Source: Planctomycetia bacterium (GTDB lineage: Bacteria > Planctomycetota > UBA8108 > UBA1146). Taken from it: a stretch of DNA of 55,087 nucleotides. The position numbers and the translations under genes are program-made. Below the pieces are notes generated by a model that did no database searches, was not told the DNA's origin, and saw only the letters and a program-made list of their open reading frames with translations. Shown here piece by piece: positions 34,815 to 43,465 of the stretch; positions within the stretch are counted from its first letter, which is position 1; each line of letters opens with the position of its first letter. Location of the stretch: contig JAAXJX010000003.1 of the NCBI GenBank assembly GCA_012269595.1, forward strand, positions 1 to 55,087, in the 5' to 3' direction.

Positions 34815-36317
34815 ATGCTGCCTTTACTGAAGGTTCCTGTTCCTGATCGATTTGTTTCTGGAAACAGGGCCCTTGTCAGCAGTTTTGCCTGCCTGCTTGT
34901 CTTTTTGTTCTCATCGCCTGACGTAGTCGCAGGAGATTTTTCCTCAGAAAACCGCAATCGATATCGGGACAAAATTCTTCAGATTGCGAAAGATTTAAAA
35001 ATTCCAGAATCGGAAATTTCGTTTTCATTCAGAGTGCCTGGCGTTGGACTTGTTTCGCACCGGGAAGAGACACTGCGTATTCCTGCTTCAGCGATGAAAC
35101 TGGTAGTCACGGCTGCTGCCTGGGAACTTTTGGGGCCTGATTTTGAACTGAAGACGGATCTGTTGATCGATGGTCCGGTTTCCAATGGGGTACTCGCCGG
35201 CAATCTCATTGTTGTTGGTCGTGGAGATCCCGCTGTGGTGGGGCGAGAAGACGAAGAGGATGTCCTTTGGGAATTGCGGCCCTGGTGCCAGCAACTCAAG
35301 AGTTTTGGTATTACCTCGGTCAAGGGCAAGGTACTCGCTGATATCCGTTACTTTTCTGGTCCAGGCTTTCATCCAGATTGGCCTCGGCAATCGGCTCAGC
35401 AATGGTACTACGCGGCTTCCGGAGCATTGAATCTTAACGACAACTGCCTCGATCTGTTTTTGGGACCGGTTTCGGAAGGTGAAGTCGAATTTTCGGTAAG
35501 GCCCTTGCAACCATTGGCCAAGTTTTCAAACCGCCTCAAATTGGTCAAGGATTCCAAAAAACATCTGATTCGCATCGACCGTAAATTTGACGAATGGAAT
35601 GTCGCTATCTCAGGGGCATTTTTTCAGGGGTCACAGAAACAGAAGTTTCATGTGACAGTTCCCGACCCTGCAGAAAATTTTGTCTCCGCATTTACAAATC
35701 TTCTTTCGACTGAAGGGGTCAGTGTTGCTGGTGAGTCGATCGACTTGGGGGAATCAGGTCAGATTTTGGCGAATATTTCCCATTCGCTCAAATCCAGAAG
35801 TGCTGTTCTTCTCAAAAACAGTCAAAACCTCTATGCAGACTCCATCTTCAGGGTATTGGGCAAGGAGTTGGGTGGTGAGGGCAGTTTTGTTGCAGCCAAG
35901 GCAACCTTGCGGAAATGGGCGCTGCAAACTTTCAGTGATTCCGATCCACTGATCTTTCAGGACGGATCTGGGCTGTCTCGTCAGAATCGTCTGACGAGCC
36001 AATTCCTTCTCAATGTGGTGGACCGTGTCATTGCTCAGGAATGGGGGGCAGATTTCATCGACCAGCTTGCTGTAGGAGGGGTGGATGGAACTCTTCGGAA
36101 GCGTCTGGGCCAAAATGGGCTCAAGGGGCGTGTCTTTGCAAAAACCGGAACTTTGACGGGGGTTTCCAGCCTGGCGGGGCTTCTGATTCCTCAAGGTTCT
36201 TCTGAGTCCGTGTCTTTCGCCATGATTTGCAATCGCAAAAAGGGGTCTGCAGCTGTGGCCCGGAAATGGCAAGACCGGGTCCTGCAATGGCTTGAGGGCC
36301 AACTTGATGGGAACTGA
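34815..36317 (+). CDS. dacB: D-alanyl-D-alanine carboxypeptidase/endopeptidase (PBP4/DacB type, S13)
   Basis: A 500-residue exported penicillin-binding protein that trims or opens peptidoglycan cross-links. The signal peptide is SFACLLVFLFSSPDVVAG. The catalytic set is complete: SxxK in IPASAMKLVV, SxN in LKNSQNLYADSIF and KTG in RVFAKTGTLTG. Between them lies the large insert typical of class C PBPs. ATG 34815 is preceded by AGGGAG at 6 nt. It is divergent from the hypothetical gene and ends 133 nt before the pseudopilin operon. Confidence 0.93.
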   Translation: MLPLLKVPVPDRFVSGNRALVSSFACLLVFLFSSPDVVAGDFSSENRNRYRDKILQIAKDLKIPESEISFSFRVPGVGLVSHREETLRIPASAMKLVVTAAAWELLGPDFELKTDLLIDGPVSNGVLAGNLIVVGRGDPAVVGREDEEDVLWELRPWCQQLKSFGITSVKGKVLADIRYFSGPGFHPDWPRQSAQQWYYAASGALNLNDNCLDLFLGPVSEGEVEFSVRPLQPLAKFSNRLKLVKDSKKHLIRIDRKFDEWNVAISGAFFQGSQKQKFHVTVPDPAENFVSAFTNLLSTEGVSVAGESIDLGESGQILANISHSLKSRSAVLLKNSQNLYADSIFRVLGKELGGEGSFVAAKATLRKWALQTFSDSDPLIFQDGSGLSRQNRLTSQFLLNVVDRVIAQEWGADFIDQLAVGGVDGTLRKRLGQNGLKGRVFAKTGTLTGVSSLAGLLIPQGSSESVSFAMICNRKKGSAAVARKWQDRVLQWLEGQLDGN

Positions 36318-36323
36318 TTGAGA

Positions 36324-36391
36324 TCTGGATTCGTATATCCAGACAGTGGGGTCTGATTATGGCACCCCCCTGTAAAATGTTCTTTACAGGG
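36324..36391. promoter_or_regulatory. Two inverted repeats upstream of the pseudopilin operon
   Basis: TCTGGAT-6-ATCCAGA (36324-36343) and CCCTGTAAA-6-TTTACAGGG (36368-36391) are perfect palindromes with the same spacer of 6. TGGCAC, the sigma-54 -24 element, is at 36360-36365 with no convincing -12 partner. A -10-like TAAAAT (36373-36378) lies in the second repeat. This is the only non-coding space before the operon. Confidence 0.5.
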
Positions 36392-36450
36392 AGACCGGAT
36401 CAGGGACGATGTGCGTATCCCTAAGCCAGTGTTGAGTGTGAGGAAAATCG

Positions 36451-38520
36451 TTGGAAATCCCTGATCGTGGCAAGAAGAGACCATCTTCTGGCCCCGATTC
36501 TTCCATCAGTACGTTGTATGTACAGGATCCTTCAGGAGATCGACAGATCTCTCTGAAAGGAGCGCGTCTCTCCATTGGCAGGTCCAAGGACAATGACGTG
36601 GAAATCTCTGATATCAGTGCGTCTCGTCAACATTGCCGCCTTGAGTGTATTCAGGGGCGATGGCAGTTGGAAGATCTCCGCAGTCGCAATGGCACGATGG
36701 TCAATGGAATCCTGATACGCAGGCAGCCTTTATTGCCCGGTGACAAGATCGAGATCGGTAAAACCCGAATCTATTTTGATCGGATACCGGAAGAGGAGTC
36801 TGCGGCAGGCCCTCATGAGGACACCCTTGCTCTGAATACCGAGTTTTTCCTCGAGCCAGAGCTGGAGGAGCCCGTCGTCGATGAAAGCCGAATGAATGAC
36901 GAGAGAGCCATTTTCATGCGTCTCCTCGAGCTTTCCAGGGATTTGTGTTCCATTCTTGTGACCGAAGAGCTTTACGAAGTGATTCTGCAAAATGTCATCG
37001 AGATCTCGGGTGCCGAACGCGGCTTTCTGATCACCGTCGACGAGGACGATCTCGTGGTTGCGGCTTCAAGAAATATCGACCGTGATGTGATTCGTAAATC
37101 CCACATTCAAGTCAGTCAGTCGATTACGCGCAGGGTACTGGAATCTGGAGAGCCGGTCCTGACGGGAGATGCCCGCAAGGATGAGCGATTCCTTTCCTCT
37201 GCCTCCATTTCGAACCTGAAACTGGAGTCGGTGCTTTGTGTCCCACTGAGAATCAGAGGCAAGGTTCATGGGGCTATCTACATCGACAATCGATTTGAAA
37301 AGAACTCTTTTCATCCTGGCACTCTTCGGTTTGTCAGTTTTCTTGCGGACCAGGCTTCGATCTTTATTGAGAACGCCCGACTGTTTGAGGAGTTGAGAAA
37401 CAGACAGGCTTCTCATCAGGCTGCGCGACAGCAGGTGGAGGAGTTGAACCGGGAGTTGCAGGAATTGCTTCTCGCAAGAGAAGTTGAGCCAGAACAGGCG
37501 AGGGAGTTGATGAAAAAGGGTGCACGGCCCGATTTTCGTCATTCCTATGATCGCATCGTGACCCGTTCTCCGGCGATGATGGCCGTTTTTGAATTATTGG
37601 ATCGTGTAATCCATACCGATATGCCGGTTCTTGTCCTCGGGGAAAGCGGGACCGGAAAAGAGTTGGTGGCTCAAGCGATCCATCAGGGTTCGGAGCGGTC
37701 TGCATCGCCCTTCGTTTCGCAAAACTGTGCCGCAATACCGGCCAATCTTCTCGAAAGTGAATTCTTCGGTCACGTCAAAGGGGCATTCACCGGAGCCCAT
37801 CGTGACAAGAAGGGCCTTTTTGAGTTGGCGGATGGCGGAACGCTTTTCCTCGACGAGATCGGAGACATGAGCCCCGACCTCCAGGCAAAGTTGTTGAGAG
37901 TTCTCGAGGATGGAGAAATCCGTCCTGTTGGATCTCGGGATGTCGTCAAGGTGGATGTTCGGATCGTTTCTGCAACGAATCAGAATATTGAGGAACAGGT
38001 TCGTGTTGGGCATTTCCGGGAAGACCTTTTTTATCGATTGAATGTTTTGACGGTGAAGCTGCCGCCTCTCAGAGAGAGACGGGAAGACGTTCCGTTACTG
38101 GTGGATTTCTTTGTTGATCGTGCATGTTCCCGCTTGGGAAGAGAAAGACCTGTGATCGACCCGAGAACACTCTACGCCCTCTACCACAGCCCGTGGCCCG
38201 GCAACGTCCGACAGTTGGAGAATGAAGTGGATCGTTTGGTTGCACTGTCTGCGGACGTCATTCTTCCGGAGATTATTTCCACGTCGGTTTTGTCTCAAAA
38301 GCCGGGAGAGCAACGGGAGCCCTTGAGGGGGACTTTGAGGGAATTGGTGGCGGAGGCTACTGAGAGTCTCGAGCGCCAGGTGATCTCTGCAACACTCGAG
38401 CAAAACGAGTGGAACAAGAGTCAGACCGCCAGATTGCTGGGGGTGTCGCGACCGACCCTGGACCAGAAAATTGAAAAATACCGAATCTTGCGGGAAGAAT
38501 CGAAGGGTGAGGATTCATGA
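36451..38520 (+). CDS. Sigma-54-dependent regulator with FHA, GAF, AAA+ and Fis domains
   Basis: A 689-residue enhancer-binding activator. An FHA domain (residues 20-110: LSIGRSKDNDVEISD, SRQHCRLE, RNGTMVNG) reads phosphothreonine. A GAF domain follows (155-315). The AAA+ part has Walker A GESGTGKE (near 396), GAFTGA (near 444, the sigma-54 contact loop) and LFLDEIGDM. A Fis-type helix-turn-helix closes the protein (NKSQTARLLGVSRPTLDQKI). All motifs are intact. Start TTG 36451 has GAGG 7 nt upstream. It heads the pseudopilin operon and overlaps the next gene; it probably controls this or a related promoter in response to phosphorylation. Confidence 0.94.
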   Translation: MEIPDRGKKRPSSGPDSSISTLYVQDPSGDRQISLKGARLSIGRSKDNDVEISDISASRQHCRLECIQGRWQLEDLRSRNGTMVNGILIRRQPLLPGDKIEIGKTRIYFDRIPEEESAAGPHEDTLALNTEFFLEPELEEPVVDESRMNDERAIFMRLLELSRDLCSILVTEELYEVILQNVIEISGAERGFLITVDEDDLVVAASRNIDRDVIRKSHIQVSQSITRRVLESGEPVLTGDARKDERFLSSASISNLKLESVLCVPLRIRGKVHGAIYIDNRFEKNSFHPGTLRFVSFLADQASIFIENARLFEELRNRQASHQAARQQVEELNRELQELLLAREVEPEQARELMKKGARPDFRHSYDRIVTRSPAMMAVFELLDRVIHTDMPVLVLGESGTGKELVAQAIHQGSERSASPFVSQNCAAIPANLLESEFFGHVKGAFTGAHRDKKGLFELADGGTLFLDEIGDMSPDLQAKLLRVLEDGEIRPVGSRDVVKVDVRIVSATNQNIEEQVRVGHFREDLFYRLNVLTVKLPPLRERREDVPLLVDFFVDRACSRLGRERPVIDPRTLYALYHSPWPGNVRQLENEVDRLVALSADVILPEIISTSVLSQKPGEQREPLRGTLRELVAEATESLERQVISATLEQNEWNKSQTARLLGVSRPTLDQKIEKYRILREESKGEDS

Positions 38521-40670
38521 GCTCCCAGGAATCTCTGGAGTTGAGATACCAGTCTGGCGGGGAAGACCAGCGAGTCCTTTTGGCAGACAAACTGCTGATA
38601 GGGAGAAATCCGGGATGTTCCATCGTGCTGGCGGAGAACAGTGTCTCCAGCAAGCATGCTGCGGTGGTTGCCAAGGGAGATCGCTGGTTTATTGCCGATC
38701 TTGATTCGAGTAACGGAATCATCGTCGATGGCAACAAGGTCAAACAGTTGCAGTTGAAGGCCGGTGTTCAGTTTCGAATAGGTTCGACGGCATTTCAGGT
38801 GTCACCTGTTCAGAGTGGATCCGGGTCCAGCCGTTCTTCCTCCACTTCTTCCAAGCGGATTGGGGCCAAGCCGTCTGCGGGAGGTGACATCGTCATTCAG
38901 CGCAGCAAGATTGAGAATGTCGATTCCGGGGGCTCCATCGCTTTACAGACTCTGGTTTTCATAGGCATTCTCGGAGCTCTCTTCTACTCCAGTTTTGATC
39001 TGTTGAGTAATCTTGCTGAGGACCCCAATGCAATGGAAGTTGCCGGCGATCTCTTCTCCGGTGCAGGAGCTTTTGAATCTGAAGCAAGTGTCGCTTCTCT
39101 GGTTTCAATTCCCGCTTCTGTAGATTTGCTTATTGAGTCCGGGGACAGTGCCTCGCAAGGGGAGTCGTGGCTGGAAGCAACCGGTGAGCCTGTTACAGAC
39201 GGATCGATGCGTCTTGCCTGGAATGAACCATTCAGTGTCGAAGCAGGCCAGGGAGTCCTGGTGACAGCATCGATGAAAAGCGTGGGTTACGATCGATTTG
39301 GTATTTCCGTCCGATGGGCTGAGACCTCCGATCCCAACAGTCCCGTCATATCTGAGGATTTCGCTGTCGTCAGACCGCGATCTGGCTGGAGCAGGATCGC
39401 TCTCGAATCACCTGCCGCTGTCGACGATGGGTTTGCTGTCGCCACCATATCGGTGGTCGGCCTTTCTGATCGCAGTACCCGAGGGGCAATTTCTGTCGAT
39501 CAGTGGATTGCCAAGATCATCGATATGGAGAAATCAGATGCGATTGTCCTCGCCAGTCAATCGGATCAACAGCAGGTCAGCCTGTTGTTGGATGACCGTG
39601 GCGTGGGTCAGGTGACCAAGGGTCGCCTTGAAATGATTTCGGATTTGAGAATGGCACTGGGAACGGCTAACGGGCAATGGAAATGGGGTCAGATCCTTCC
39701 ACTGCGAAAAGAACCCTATGTCGTCGGAGAAGATGATTCTTTCCGTATGGGGTTCGAATTGGCTGAGGCCGGTGAATCTGCGGTTGTTCAGCAATTTGTG
39801 AGAGCCCAGACCCAACGCATCGATTTGTCATGGACTCTTCAGAGAGCGGTTCCAGCAACGTTTACCTTCCGAATTAAAAACAAGAGACTCGGCCTGGGAC
39901 TGTCCGGTTTTTCCAGTGGTATTGCTGTTGCCTCAGGACTTCAGGACGGTCAGGTCGATTTTATGGGAGACGAGTTTGCTCTCGGCGAAGGCAGTCAACA
40001 GGTGGTTCTGTCGATGAACAAGCCTGCCCGCTGGTCAGGATTCACGGACTCGGCCGGTGATCTGATCGTCACCGTTGACCACGGGTTGGTCGAGGCGGGT
40101 GGAGTGGTCGATCTGGCCATTTCTGCGAGCAGTGCCAGAGAACAGGAAAATTTGGATCGGGTGATTCTTCAACTTGGTCAATTGATAGACGAAAGACGCT
40201 TCGGTGAGGCCAGCGTTGCCTTGGCGAGTGCACGGGAACAATTGGGTTGGCGTGAAGATCTGGAATCTCGACTTGCAGTCTTCTCCGAGAGAATTTCCCA
40301 GGAAGTGGATGCCATTCAGTCTCAGTTGGCAGCGGTTCAGGAAGACATTCGTCGTTTTCCGGGATCTCCAGCCGAGGGATTCCTTGTGGAAATTTGTGAG
40401 GACGCCCAGCTGAGATTTACGGGATTGGCTGTCGAATCCCAGGCTTCAAGAATTCTGCAGGAGATTCGCGGACAAAGCGATCGCGAGGAAGAGAAGTCCC
40501 AACTGAACAAGGTTCAAACCATTTTGTCTTTGGCCAGTGAGGCTGCAGAAGCAAGTCGCGGAGAATTGGCCCGGTTTTACTACCAATATGTGATCAATAC
40601 CTCACCCGGAACTCCCGCCGCTGCAGAGGCAGAGCAAGGGCTGAAAATTGTAGAGGCGAAGGGGATCTGA
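38517..40670 (+). CDS. Membrane protein with N-terminal FHA domain and beta-rich exoplasmic part
   Basis: A 717-residue protein. The FHA domain is at residues 5-95 (LLIGRNPGCSIVL, SSKHAAVV, LDSSNGIIVDG). A Ser-rich linker leads to one membrane helix near 144-163. The outer part has a jelly-roll-like beta domain (about 200-330), further beta sequence and a helical end (LGQLIDERRFGEASVALASAREQL). The FHA domain would be cytoplasmic, where it may bind the phosphorylated partner, with the body outside. ATGA overlap with the regulator gene and TGATG overlap with the next put it firmly in the operon. I know no named homologue. Confidence 0.85.
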   Translation: MSSQESLELRYQSGGEDQRVLLADKLLIGRNPGCSIVLAENSVSSKHAAVVAKGDRWFIADLDSSNGIIVDGNKVKQLQLKAGVQFRIGSTAFQVSPVQSGSGSSRSSSTSSKRIGAKPSAGGDIVIQRSKIENVDSGGSIALQTLVFIGILGALFYSSFDLLSNLAEDPNAMEVAGDLFSGAGAFESEASVASLVSIPASVDLLIESGDSASQGESWLEATGEPVTDGSMRLAWNEPFSVEAGQGVLVTASMKSVGYDRFGISVRWAETSDPNSPVISEDFAVVRPRSGWSRIALESPAAVDDGFAVATISVVGLSDRSTRGAISVDQWIAKIIDMEKSDAIVLASQSDQQQVSLLLDDRGVGQVTKGRLEMISDLRMALGTANGQWKWGQILPLRKEPYVVGEDDSFRMGFELAEAGESAVVQQFVRAQTQRIDLSWTLQRAVPATFTFRIKNKRLGLGLSGFSSGIAVASGLQDGQVDFMGDEFALGEGSQQVVLSMNKPARWSGFTDSAGDLIVTVDHGLVEAGGVVDLAISASSAREQENLDRVILQLGQLIDERRFGEASVALASAREQLGWREDLESRLAVFSERISQEVDAIQSQLAAVQEDIRRFPGSPAEGFLVEICEDAQLRFTGLAVESQASRILQEIRGQSDREEEKSQLNKVQTILSLASEAAEASRGELARFYYQYVINTSPGTPAAAEAEQGLKIVEAKGI

Positions 40671-42280
40671 TGTCTTACAAGGGTCGATCCACAGTATTGC
40701 AAAAGACCAGCTCGGGCTGGAGGGCCGTAGAGGTTTCCGCTTCGGGCTCCGGGATCATTGCTGACAAAACATTTGCTGACGAATCCGGAATGCCACTTTC
40801 TGAATTTTGTGAACAGTTGCAGGGTCAGGGGCTGGCGAGGGACAACCTTGTTCTGGCTCTGGATTCCGATTCTTCCTCACTTCGTTATCACGGAGTGCCT
40901 CCTGTCCCAAGTTGGCGTCTTGAGTTGATTCTCAAGTACGAAATAGAGGAGGTTGCTGAACGCACAGGCGACCAGTTGTCCGGGGGGCATATCGAGTTGC
41001 AGGTCCCTGAAAGCGAATCGGAAGATACTTTGCTGTTGCTGGGGATGGGCAAGGATCATCTGGTTCAACCGATGATCGATGAGATTGCCAGTTCTGGAGG
41101 CAGGGTTCGACATGCGGTGCCTACTTCCATGGGGCCTTATCATGTCCACCTGGCGACGTCTAAAATCAATGACGAAGAGACGGTCATGCTCGGCGACGTC
41201 AGTGACGCCGAGACTCAGGTTTTGCTTGTTTCCGGCGATCGGCTTCTGTTTGCCCGAAGTGTTCGCTTTGGTCGTGATCAATTTATCGAATCCATTCGTG
41301 ATCGCTGCTCTGTCAGTGCGTCAGAGGCAGAGGATATGGCCCTGGCATTTATCGATGGAGATCTGGTCTCATCTGCTGACGTTGTCCAGCAGTGCTACCG
41401 GGGTTGGGTTTCACAACTTTCCCAATCTTTGGGTTCTTCGATCAATTTCTGTAAAGCACAATTGAAAATGGAGTCAGTGGTTGCACAGCGTTTGCGACTG
41501 TCGGGCTCGGGAGCGGATTTGGCCAATCTCGGTGGAGAGCTGGCTGCTTCACTGGACCTCAAAACCGAACTGGTGACCCTCGAAGGCTTGCCAGATAGCA
41601 GTTGGAGCTGCATGGCCGGAATCGGCGGTGCCGTTCTGGATTCTGAAGATCGCGTCGTAGACCTGTTGCCTGCAGTGGAGCGCAAGCGCAAAACATTTCG
41701 GGAAAAAACAGTTTTTCTTTATGGAGCCATCGCCTGTTTTGTCCTGACGCTGGGGATTCAGTTCCTCGATGCAACCATTGCTGGCGGCCGTTCCGATGAT
41801 GCGAAATCTGTGCTCAAGGAATGGGATACCAAGATCGGTCTCTGGACTCGCCAGGAAGAAGACGCTCGAAAAGAAAATGACGTCTTGAGAAAGCGCGAGG
41901 GGCGAATCCTTGACGAGGTGGAGACGAGCCGTTTTTACGCGTCGATTCTCGATGGTTTGCGGGTCAGTTTGCCTCAGGAAGTATCCGTAGATCTGATTCT
42001 CATGCGACGACAGTCAGGAACCGGTGAGCTGGGAATCGAAATTGAACTACAGGGGCGCTCTGATAATTCCGGGCGCAGGGGAGTGGACGCCATCGATGAG
42101 CTTCGGGGGTTGCTGGAGGGGATTGTCGGAGTCAAACGCGTCAAGGCTGACCTGCAAGACCTGAAGAGTGGTTCTTATCCCTTTCAAATGACCGTCTCTC
42201 CTGACGACTCGATGCCTGAAGCCGGTTCTCGCAAGCGGAACCGCAACAGCCGTCCCCGATCCCCCTTTGGGAGGAACTGA
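40670..42280 (+). CDS. Fused PilM-PilN-type (GspL-like) assembly protein
   Basis: A 536-residue protein. Residues 1-335 form an actin-like ATPase fold in the manner of PilM or the GspL cytoplasmic domain (VLALDSDSSS, LLGMGKD, ETVMLGDVSDAETQVLL, CMAGIGGAVL). One membrane helix follows (VFLYGAIACFVLTLGIQFLD, about 347-367), then a coiled coil and a periplasmic ferredoxin-like domain as in PilN (LDGLRVSLPQEVSVDLI). The Pro/Arg-rich tail is short. One chain therefore carries what is often two genes. It starts in the last base of the preceding stop. It likely links the inner-membrane platform to the assembly ATPase, which is not in this window. Confidence 0.82.
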   Translation: MSYKGRSTVLQKTSSGWRAVEVSASGSGIIADKTFADESGMPLSEFCEQLQGQGLARDNLVLALDSDSSSLRYHGVPPVPSWRLELILKYEIEEVAERTGDQLSGGHIELQVPESESEDTLLLLGMGKDHLVQPMIDEIASSGGRVRHAVPTSMGPYHVHLATSKINDEETVMLGDVSDAETQVLLVSGDRLLFARSVRFGRDQFIESIRDRCSVSASEAEDMALAFIDGDLVSSADVVQQCYRGWVSQLSQSLGSSINFCKAQLKMESVVAQRLRLSGSGADLANLGGELAASLDLKTELVTLEGLPDSSWSCMAGIGGAVLDSEDRVVDLLPAVERKRKTFREKTVFLYGAIACFVLTLGIQFLDATIAGGRSDDAKSVLKEWDTKIGLWTRQEEDARKENDVLRKREGRILDEVETSRFYASILDGLRVSLPQEVSVDLILMRRQSGTGELGIEIELQGRSDNSGRRGVDAIDELRGLLEGIVGVKRVKADLQDLKSGSYPFQMTVSPDDSMPEAGSRKRNRNSRPRSPFGRN

Positions 42281-42281
42281 C

Positions 42282-43082
42282 ATGCAAGAGATTTGGTACA
42301 AGAACAAACCCACGCTGATCAAGGCTTTGGTAACGCTTGTTTTGTTCATGGTTCTTTCCAACGTTGCCAAGGGCATCCGGGGAGACCATGAAAACGCCTT
42401 GCAAATCCACGAAGAAAAATCCGTGGTATTGGCTCAGAAGCTTCAGGGGCTGAATGGTGTTGTCGACGTTGAGAGAAAAAGTCGCTCAGCATTGGAAGAT
42501 CGGGCCAAGGATCTCTTTTCCAAGGTGGCGATTTCGGCTCGTCCGGTTCATTCGATTCCGGAGAATCCCGATTCCATCGTGACCGAATTCAAAAGATCCA
42601 AGGATGCTGTGTGGAATGATTTTCGGGAGAGAGCCAATCGCCTGGGGATCATGTCACCCTCCGCGGTTCCGAATTTCCAGGAGAAGTCAGACTTGACCGT
42701 CGATCAATGGGTTGATCGGTACCGTCTGTTGGAGGTCATGGATCGATTCCTTTCAGTAGTTCTTCAGGTCCAACTTCAAAGTGTTGAGGAGATTACGCCT
42801 GGAGAACGTGTGCAGGAAGACTTTGCTGACTCAGAGTTGGCTCTGGTTCGCTATCCGGTGACTTTCAAATTGAGATGTTCGCCCACGCAGCTCTCGGAGC
42901 TCTTCGTCCGTTTTCAATCGGACAACGTCTTTCTCTCCCTGGAGCCTGAAAGAATGAGTTCCTCGGATGCCAATGGCAATCAGGTGGAGGTCACCATGAC
43001 GGTTGTGGGAGTCGATGTCGCTGAGCCCAGGGAGGAATCCCTGGACACACGCAGAGGCAGCCGATTGAACAGGAGGGGCTGA
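42282..43082 (+). CDS. PilO/GspM-like inner-membrane protein
   Basis: A 266-residue bitopic protein with a membrane helix at residues 12-30 (IKALVTLVLFMVLSNVAKG), a coiled coil and a C-terminal alpha/beta domain (RYPVTFKLRCSPTQLSELFVRFQSD) like the ferredoxin-like fold of PilO and GspM. It likely pairs with the fused PilN part encoded upstream. ATG 42282 is 6 nt after GGAGGA and one base after the previous stop. Sequence similarity to named PilO is low, so the call rests on topology, fold pattern and position. Confidence 0.75.
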   Translation: MQEIWYKNKPTLIKALVTLVLFMVLSNVAKGIRGDHENALQIHEEKSVVLAQKLQGLNGVVDVERKSRSALEDRAKDLFSKVAISARPVHSIPENPDSIVTEFKRSKDAVWNDFRERANRLGIMSPSAVPNFQEKSDLTVDQWVDRYRLLEVMDRFLSVVLQVQLQSVEEITPGERVQEDFADSELALVRYPVTFKLRCSPTQLSELFVRFQSDNVFLSLEPERMSSSDANGNQVEVTMTVVGVDVAEPREESLDTRRGSRLNRRG

Positions 43083-43084
43083 TC

Positions 43085-43465
43085 ATGCGCTGGAATATTG
43101 AAAAGATATTTTTCGTCATAGGTGCAGCCTTTTTGCTCCTCAGTCTGTTGGGGATGACCCAAACGCTGATTCTTTCAAATCCACTTTCTGGAGTGGAGCT
43201 CATGGATCCGGAATCCAGTTCTGGTGGAGCAGTGGGTGGCGTCGTGCGAGTAGAGTGGTACGAATCCGATCCGGGTCTTGCCAACCGAAACCCTTTTCAG
43301 GCGATCAGCGAGTGGAAGAGTGTTCCCGTTGGATCCCTGGTGACTCCACCGTTGGGATCCCTGAATCGCAGGGTTCCCTTGCCGCCACTCTTTTCTGGAG
43401 ATGCCTCAGCCTGGCTTACCTTTGAAAATGAAGTCCCCGAGGATATTGGATCGGAGGAAGAATGA
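43085..43465 (+). CDS. Small bitopic protein, probable PilP/GspC-like
   Basis: A 126-residue protein with an N-terminal membrane helix (IFFVIGAAFLLLSLLGMTQTLIL). Its outer part is short and has ANRNPFQAISEWKSVPVG, close to the NPF-like homology region by which GspC and PilP contact the secretin. The rest is proline-rich and acidic. ATG 43085 lies 2 nt after the previous stop with AGGAGG nearby. Being so small it may be a reduced connector. The identity is inferred mainly from position and the NPF segment. Confidence 0.65.
   Translation: MRWNIEKIFFVIGAAFLLLSLLGMTQTLILSNPLSGVELMDPESSSGGAVGGVVRVEWYESDPGLANRNPFQAISEWKSVPVGSLVTPPLGSLNRRVPLPPLFSGDASAWLTFENEVPEDIGSEEE

Noticed and set aside
36360-36378. 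A sigma-54 promoter for the pseudopilin operon (TGGCAC followed by CCCCCTGTA)
   Set aside because: The -24 element is perfect, but the -12 GC at the correct spacing is absent (GT one base short); I list it only as context.
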